Shown here: positions 58,288 through 64,000 of the stretch, one piece after another | Layout of the letters: every line of letters starts with the position of its first letter | Position numbering within the stretch: position 1 is the first letter of the stretch | Source: Cryptomeria japonica | Lineage: Eukaryota > Streptophyta > Pinopsida > Cupressales > Cupressaceae | Reading direction: 5' to 3' | Length of the DNA stretch: 64,000 nt | NCBI RefSeq assembly: GCF_030272615.1 | Contig: NC_081415.1 | Span: 628,659,240 to 628,723,239, forward strand | The notes under the pieces: model-generated | What the model was told of the DNA's origin: nothing | The model's database searches: none | The model's input: only the letters and a program-made list of their open reading frames with translations | Program-made: the position numbers and the translations under genes

Positions 58288-59990
58288 TTAGTTCACCTCT
58301 TGAAGGGGAAACACCCCTAATGCACCTCTTAAATAGGTAAATGTAGCCTTCAGTAGAGGCTTGGTGAATATATCTGCTAACTGCTCTTTATTGGAAACAT
58401 GTTCCAATACAACCTCTTTGTTATGAACTTTCTCCCTCAAGAAATGATACTTGAGCTCGAAGTGCTTGGTTCTAGCATTAAATACCTGGTTCTTGGAAAT
58501 ATTAATTGCACTTGTGTTATCAAAAAATATACTCATCGGTTCAGATACAGAGACTTTGAAACCACTTAATACATGCTTCATCCAAATTGTTTGAGTGCAG
58601 TTCATAAATGCTGCTACATATTCTACTTCTGCTGTGGACTGAGAGATTCAACTTTGCTTCTTGCTCATCCACGAGACTAGTCTATCATCAAGAAAGAATG
58701 CACCACCAGTTGTGCTCTTCCGGTTGTCCACATTACCAGCCCAATTGGTATCAGTAAACACTTTGAGATTGAAATCATTATTGTATGGATACCACAATCC
58801 ATAATCTATAGTTCCCTTCAGATATCTAAGAATCCGCTTGATTGCTACCAAGTGGGATTCTCTTGGACTTTTATGGAAACGTACAATAATGCCCACTGCA
58901 TGTGCAATGTCAAGTTTGCTAGGTACAACATAGTGTAACTTACCAATCATTGACCGGTATTCCTTCTCATTCACCAATGCCGAGTCATCTTCTTTTGACA
59001 ATTTACAACTGGTCATCATTAGTGTACCAACCGATTTGCTATCTTCCATGCCAAAGGTCTTCAACACCTCTTTGACATACTTGGATCGAGTGATAAAGAT
59101 ACCATCTTTCATTTGTTGAATCTATAGTCCAATGAAGAACTTAATCTCTCTGATTAGTGACATCTTGAATTCCTTCTTCATTTCATGTGTAAACGCATGA
59201 CTCATCTTGTCATCTCCACCAAAAATTATGTCATCAACAAACACTTCACAGATCAGAATTTGATCTCCTTCTATCTTTAGATAGATATTGCTATCTTCAC
59301 TTGTTCTTTCAAATCCAATCTTCACAAGATGGGAGTGTAAACATTCATACCATGCTCTAGGTTCTTGCTTCAATCCATATAAGGCTTTATGTAGCCTACA
59401 CACCATATCACTGTCTTTTGATAGGGTAAACCCATCTAGTTGCTCTATATACACTTCCTCTTCAAGTATTCCATTCAGGAATGCAGATTTAACATCCATT
59501 TGATACACTTTGAATCCCTTGAAGGTTTCATATGCAAGTAGCATTTGAACTCCTTCCAATCTAGCTACTGGAGCAAAGGTTTCTCCATAATCTTCTCCTT
59601 CTTCTTGAGCATATCCCTTACATACCAATCTTTCTTTGTTTCTTACCATTGTGCCATCTTCATTCAGCTTGTTTCTAAAAACCCATTTCATGCCAATAAC
59701 ATTTTTGTGCTCAGGTTTGGGTACCAAAGACTATGTACCATTCTTTTCTATCTGGTCAAGTTCATCTTCCATAGCCTTAATCCAGTCTTCATCTTTGTGT
59801 GCCTCTTTAAATGTTTTTGGCTAAAATTCAGAAATCATGCAAGAATTCTCTCTAACCTTTCTTCTTGTAAGTATTCTTCCATCCTTATTCCCTATGATTT
59901 GCTTTGGATCATGATGTAGCTTTACATACCTAGGAATGATCTTAACTGATTCCTCTTTCTTTTCCTCTTCATCCTCATCTTCATCTTCAT
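58288..59990 (-). pseudogene. Reverse transcriptase and RNase H of element E
   Basis: From [20 protein letters not shown] (about 59725) one frame runs with a stop at 59122 and two near 58640 down to 58288. It contains [49 protein letters not shown] (about 59241-59215), MIGKLHYVVPSKLDIAHAVG, FTDTNWAGNVDNRKSTTGGA, FFDNTSAINISKNQVFNART and NKEQLADIFTKPLLKA. RNase H ends at GVFPLQEVN. It is distinct in sequence from A, B and C, closer to X. Confidence 0.9.
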
Positions 59991-60960
59991 CTACATCAGC
60001 ATCTACTAGTGTAGGAGCACTGTTACTTGTACTTGGTTGTTTTTCAACCGGTTCCTAGAAGGTTACATTTGGTTCATCTACCGCTCACTCATTACTAGTT
60101 TCCTTAGGTTTCATCAACTCTAACATTGATACTTTCAACAATTCTCTGAGTTCTATTGTTAAAAGACTTGAGAGCTTTTCCCTTGGTGGAATACCCTAGG
60201 AATATTCCCTCATTACCTTTTGCATCAAACTTGCTATGGTATTCACTTCTCTTGATATAACACTTGCTACCAAACTCTCTAAAGTAGCTTACTACTAGAG
60301 TCTTACTGGTCCAATACTCATAAGGAGTTTTATCCTTACCTTTCTTGATGAGTACCTGGTTCATAGTGTAGACTGCAGTGCTCACTACTTCTCTCCAAAA
60401 GGTGTGAGCAACCTTCTCTTGAATCAGCATTGTTTTGGTAGCTTCAACTACAGTTTGGTTGTTCCTTTCTACTAGGCCATTTTGCTATGGAGTCCGGGGG
60501 CAGATAATTGCCTCTTGATGTCATTCTCTTCACATTACTTATTGAATTCACTAGAAGAGAACTCACCTCCTTAGTCAGTTCTAAGGTATTTAATTCTCTT
60601 ACCACTTTCCTTTTCAACTAGTGCTCTGAAGGCTTTAAACTTTCCAAAAGCTTCAAACTTGTCTTTCAAGAATATGACCCACATCATTCTTGAGAAATCA
60701 TCAGTAAGAATCATAAAGTAGCTATCTCCCTAAACACTCCTAGTTTTCATAGGACCACACAATCAATGTGCACAAGATCAAGTAAATTATCTGCTATGAA
60801 AGATTTACCTTTGAAGGTTGAGGAAGACATTTTCCCCAGTTGACATTCTTTGCACAAAGGATTCTCTGGTTTGTTCAACACAAGCAATCCTCTAACTACC
60901 TTGATCTTACTGGCCTTCACAATATTATCAAAATTTACATGGCAAAGTCTTCTATGCCAT
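59991..60960 (-). pseudogene. Integrase of element E
   Basis: More decayed than the RT part. The 108-codon open piece (60430-60104) has KVAHTFWREVVSTAVYTMNQ, PYEYWTSKTLVVSYFREFGS and GIFLGYSTKGKALKSFN. Upstream frames still show CKECQ- and RTD-GGEF-type motifs (about 60840 and 60575) with stops, and a decayed QNG motif near 60480. Confidence 0.8.
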
Positions 60961-62370
60961 ATCTAACTATCATCAAACTTAGCCATTAGAAATTGATTGA
61001 TATTTGTATTTAACTGAAATAAGTTACCTTTTGTCTGCATAATGGTGGCCATCAGTTCACCACTCTTTCCTTTTATTTTGCACACTCTATCTTTGAATTC
61101 CAGAGTCAACCCTTTATCATTCAACTGGGAAACACTCAAAAGGTTATGCCTAAGACCTTCTACCCAATACACATTATTAGCACTGCTTTTTCCATTTAGA
61201 GAGATGGACCCTTTTCCTTTTACCATACATGGTGCATCATTACCAAATCAGACTACATCTCCATAGTACTCTTCTAGAGACAGAAACTTCCTCCGGTCAC
61301 CAGTCATGTGGTGAGAACATCCACTATCAATAATCCACTCATTAGAATTATCAAAGCGGGAGACAAGAGCCTTCTTGTCTGACACATCTTCCTTAATGGC
61401 TACAAACACTATGTCTTTGCTTTCTTCATCTTCTAATTCATCATAAGTGACACCTTCATCGACTACAACAAGACAATTTATCCTATTTCATCCTTTGAAC
61501 TTTTTAAACTTCTCTAGTTTGTCCTTATTATCACTATTGGGATAGTTGATAGCAATGCGTCCTATCCTATTGCAAGAAAACATTTCAAAGGGAGTTTACC
61601 TCTGTATTTTCTAGTTCCCTTTGGAAGTCTCTTGGCAAGAAGAGCTTCAAACTCCATCAGGATCTCCTCATCATCCATATCCCTGCTTTGTCTGGGTTCA
61701 CAACTGGTACCAACCTCTTTTCCCTTTCTAGATAGTGCAGTATATGCTCTAAAGGCTGATTCAGTCTTCTGAACACTGCCATCATAACTGTTTAGCGCAT
61801 ATGCAGTCAACTTAGCAATGATGGAGTCAAGGGATACCTTTGTCTTCTCAATAGATCTCAACTCCTGAATAGTGGCAACCCTTATTGCATAGACTAGTAA
61901 TAAGGATCTCAAAACTTTACTAACAATGGTGGGACCATCTATTTTGCCTCCTACACTCTTGATGTCTTCTACAACAGTTTTAATTCTTATCCCATACTAT
62001 TGAATCATCTCTCCTTCAACCATCCGCATGTCTTCAAATTTCTCCTAAGGCTCTCTTCCTTAGCTTGCTTCACATGCTCATCACCACCATAGATAGTCTC
62101 TAGGGTATCCCATACATCTTTGGGATTGTCTTTGTCTTGAACATCTATAAACTCAATATCAGATAGACTACTAATAAGAGCTTCCATGACTTGCCCATTC
62201 TCCTGAATTTCTCTTCTTTGATCATCAGTGAGAATACCAATAGGGACAACATAAGTATTCTCAACATAGTTCCAGTGTTGAGCACCCATGCTTTTAATGT
62301 AGATCTTCATTCTATCCTTCCATATCTTAAAGTTATCTTTGTTGAACTTACGACCTTCCCTCTTCATCAT
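60961..62370 (-). pseudogene. gag: gag and protease of element E
   Basis: The start near 62370 gives KFNKDNFKIWKDRMKIYIKS, the N-terminal Gag phrase. The middle is a 116-codon frame (61912-61562) ending at a truncated zinc-knuckle region (KLPLKCFLAIG). The protease flank (about 61340-61280) reads IIDSGCSHHMTGDRRKF, followed by MVKGKGSISLNGKSS and GLRHNLLSVSQLNDKGL (61226-60963). Several stops and frameshifts. Confidence 0.85.
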
Positions 62371-62420
62371 TAGAATAGGATCTTTTCCTCAAGCGGTTAA
62401 GCTTATAACATAGAGGACCT

Positions 62421-62439
62421 GGAGGACGCTCTGATAGAA
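62421..62439 (-). promoter_or_regulatory. Primer-binding site of E
   Basis: TTCTATCAGAGCGTCCTCC on the - strand. The TATCAGAGC core of the initiator-Met complement is kept and the first bases have changed. Confidence 0.7.
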
Positions 62440-62441
62440 AT

Positions 62442-63856
62442 TGATGAATAATGATGAACAATAAATACCCAACAGATACTGAGAGGGTGAGGTGAATCAG
62501 TATAGACAAAAACTTCTTAAACAACTTAAACTGCAAAGACTGCACTAATTGGTAAACAATATCACCAATCTAAATCACGGCACTACCTATAAAAAAATAG
62601 TATGACTGTAAAAGACATAAACCGGTAACATCTAGATCTTCTCAAAACCTAATATCTCATCTCAACTTCACCTGTATGATTAAGAAAGTAATACATCAGA
62701 AATACGATAACCATTGGATTAGCTTGCATTACCGCTTAACAGAAAACACTAAAACATCACATGAAAAAGCATCACACATAACACACTATTTTTTCACGTG
62801 GAAACCCAACTAGAAAAAAACCATGATGGAGATGAATACCCACAAGTTGTTCTTGAACTCTTTTGAAGTTTGCCCTGTTAGGAGACTAGTTCGGTTAAAG
62901 AATTTACAAGTGGTTATGCTAGGAACTGATCCTCCTGGGGATCACTCGGTTAAGGGATGGCTAAATACTCGGTTAGAGGTTAAAACCCTATTAAAGGTTA
63001 CCTTGTAAGAGGATTTGAAGAACTCAATGATTTTGAGTCACCCTGTTAAAGGATTTACAAAAAGCCTATTAAAGCTACCCGATAAAGGGATTTTCCATCT
63101 GCTGAAATGGTTAGAAATCAACAGGTAATACACTGATATGATAACAACACTTAATGCCAAGGTAGATCCACTTCAGTTTCTTTACATCTGCAATCACACT
63201 CTGCAAATCTCTTCTTACTCCTTTGGTGTGGCAAGAATCACCTCACATACATTCATTTGCTAACAACTTCAAATGAAAATCATCATCGACCTTATAGACA
63301 ACAATTAGGTCGGTGGCCAAAACCTAAAACCCTAAGCATCTAGGTTAACAATACAGTCGGTCCAACTGTGGCTGTTTAAACAGATTACATAGGGTAAAAC
63401 AATCTTGAACAAATCTCAAGACATTCTCCATTGTCCATTCTTCACCGCTTCTAGAAGCTGATAACCCATCACGCGCTCTCCACTGTTTACTAAGATTTTG
63501 CACATTCCCAAGGTAGATAGAATCAATCTTCTTCATGCAAGATCCTCAAGGAGATCCTTCATGCGCACTAGCATGATGTGGTAATTTGATCTAATCTTCA
63601 TTTCAATGCTAACTCATCACAGGATGTCATTGGTTGAATCACACATACTTGGAATGCATCAACCGGAAACCCTGAAGCTAAGACTACCAACTGGTAGTTA
63701 TATTAAATGAAACCCCGATACAAAATTTGCATATACGGGTTCACACTCCAACATACCAGTTCACTTTTTGCATATATCAGTTCATACTTCAACATATTGA
63801 CATCAATGACAACATACAATCTCATCATGTCATCAAACTCTACACATATGCCAACA
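62442..63856 (-). repeat. 5' LTR of element E
   Basis: 1415 bp aligning with 56624-58037. The hairpin ATACTGA/TCAGTAT (62476-62503) is perfect here, with loop TTCACCTCACCCTC on the sense strand. Confidence 0.9.
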
Positions 63857-63861
63857 ATCAC

Positions 63862-64000
63862 AATGATTAAGGTTTTACTTGAGTCAATTCCGAAATACAA
63901 ATTATTGTCATTCAAACCCTTGTGAAAACCTTGATCAATCAAATACTTATCTAACCTTCCATACCAAGCTCTAGGATCTCCCTTTAATCTATATAGGGCT
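63862..64000 (-). pseudogene. Reverse transcriptase fragment of element X at the right edge
   Basis: The - strand encodes ALYRLKGDPRAWYGRLDKYL, IDQGFHKGLNDNNLYF and SSKTLIIV, the RT part just upstream of YVDD. It joins the fragment at 56623 once E and one ATCAC copy are removed. It is open to the window end. Confidence 0.88.

Larger units (their letters stand above)
56624..63856 (-). mobile_element. Element E: Ty1/copia, full-length, decayed
   Basis: 7233 bp with TSD ATCAC (56619-56623, 63857-63861). 3' LTR 56624-58037 (1414 bp) and 5' LTR 62442-63856 (1415 bp). Gag-pol on the - strand has many stops. Same LTR family as solo LTR F. Inserted in the RT gene of X. Confidence 0.92.
33683..64000 (-). 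mobile_element. Element X: host Ty1/copia, interrupted by F and E, running off the right edge
   Basis: Visible parts are the 3' LTR 33683-34711, pol 34990-35754, then pol 56462-56623 and pol 63862-64000. The pieces belong to one RT gene. The - strand reading stops at FISQ at 56462 and resumes with SKYIKELLKKFELENSKP at 35749. TSD CTTAG marks F, and TSD ATCAC marks E. The 5' LTR, gag and integrase of X lie beyond the window. Confidence 0.85.

Overview
This window looks like intergenic DNA from a large, repeat-rich seed-plant genome. A conifer or other gymnosperm is my guess, made from the style of the retrotransposon families and not proven by the sequence. I find no host protein gene, rRNA, tRNA or CRISPR array. 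Almost every base can be assigned to LTR retrotransposons, plus one LINE fragment, inserted into one another up to four levels deep. I reconstructed the nesting by pairing LTR ends (TG...CA) with 5-bp target-site duplications (TSDs) and by rejoining interrupted reading frames.

Left block (1-21806). A Ty3/gypsy-like element K on the + strand spans most of it. Its 5' LTR tail is 4438-4609 and its 3' LTR is 11931-12151 plus 20693-21806. K is entered by: gypsy-like M on the - strand (LTR 3247-4437, gag 807-2054, itself broken by a LINE at 1-785); a short copia derivative N (6082-8578, about 1-kb LTRs with only 512 bp between them); and copia element A (12152-20692, - strand), which carries a solo LTR S (18619-20039) in one of its own LTRs. 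A badly decayed + strand copia (H, about 21812-23250) follows.

Middle block (24566-33642). A 2.37-kb solo LTR Z is split by gypsy-like Y (26225-32926, - strand). Y carries an unusual long degenerate ORF (coiled coil, Gln-rich, acidic, then Lys/Pro-rich) and no recognisable pol.

Right block (33683-64000). A host copia X on the - strand runs off the right edge. Its reverse transcriptase gene is split by solo LTR F (35755-56456) and by copia E (56624-63856). F was in turn hit by copia elements B (36113-42711) and C (42788-55472), and C contains the best preserved element, D (48458-54449). The three pieces of F sum to about 1413 bp against 1414 and 1415 bp for the LTRs of E, which confirms the reconstruction.

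No element has an open gag-pol. D comes closest: one frame of about 1348 codons with four stop codons and 885-bp LTRs differing at roughly 27 sites. The most interesting signals are: (1) a hairpin with a constant pyrimidine-rich loop and changing but still paired outer stem bases just inside the 3' end of most copia LTRs, next to the primer-binding site; (2) three gypsy-like elements sharing LTR ends and an uncommon primer-binding site but carrying quite different internal ORFs; (3) a recurring 27-bp palindromic module in K and M; and (4) the uncharacterised ORFs of Y and K.
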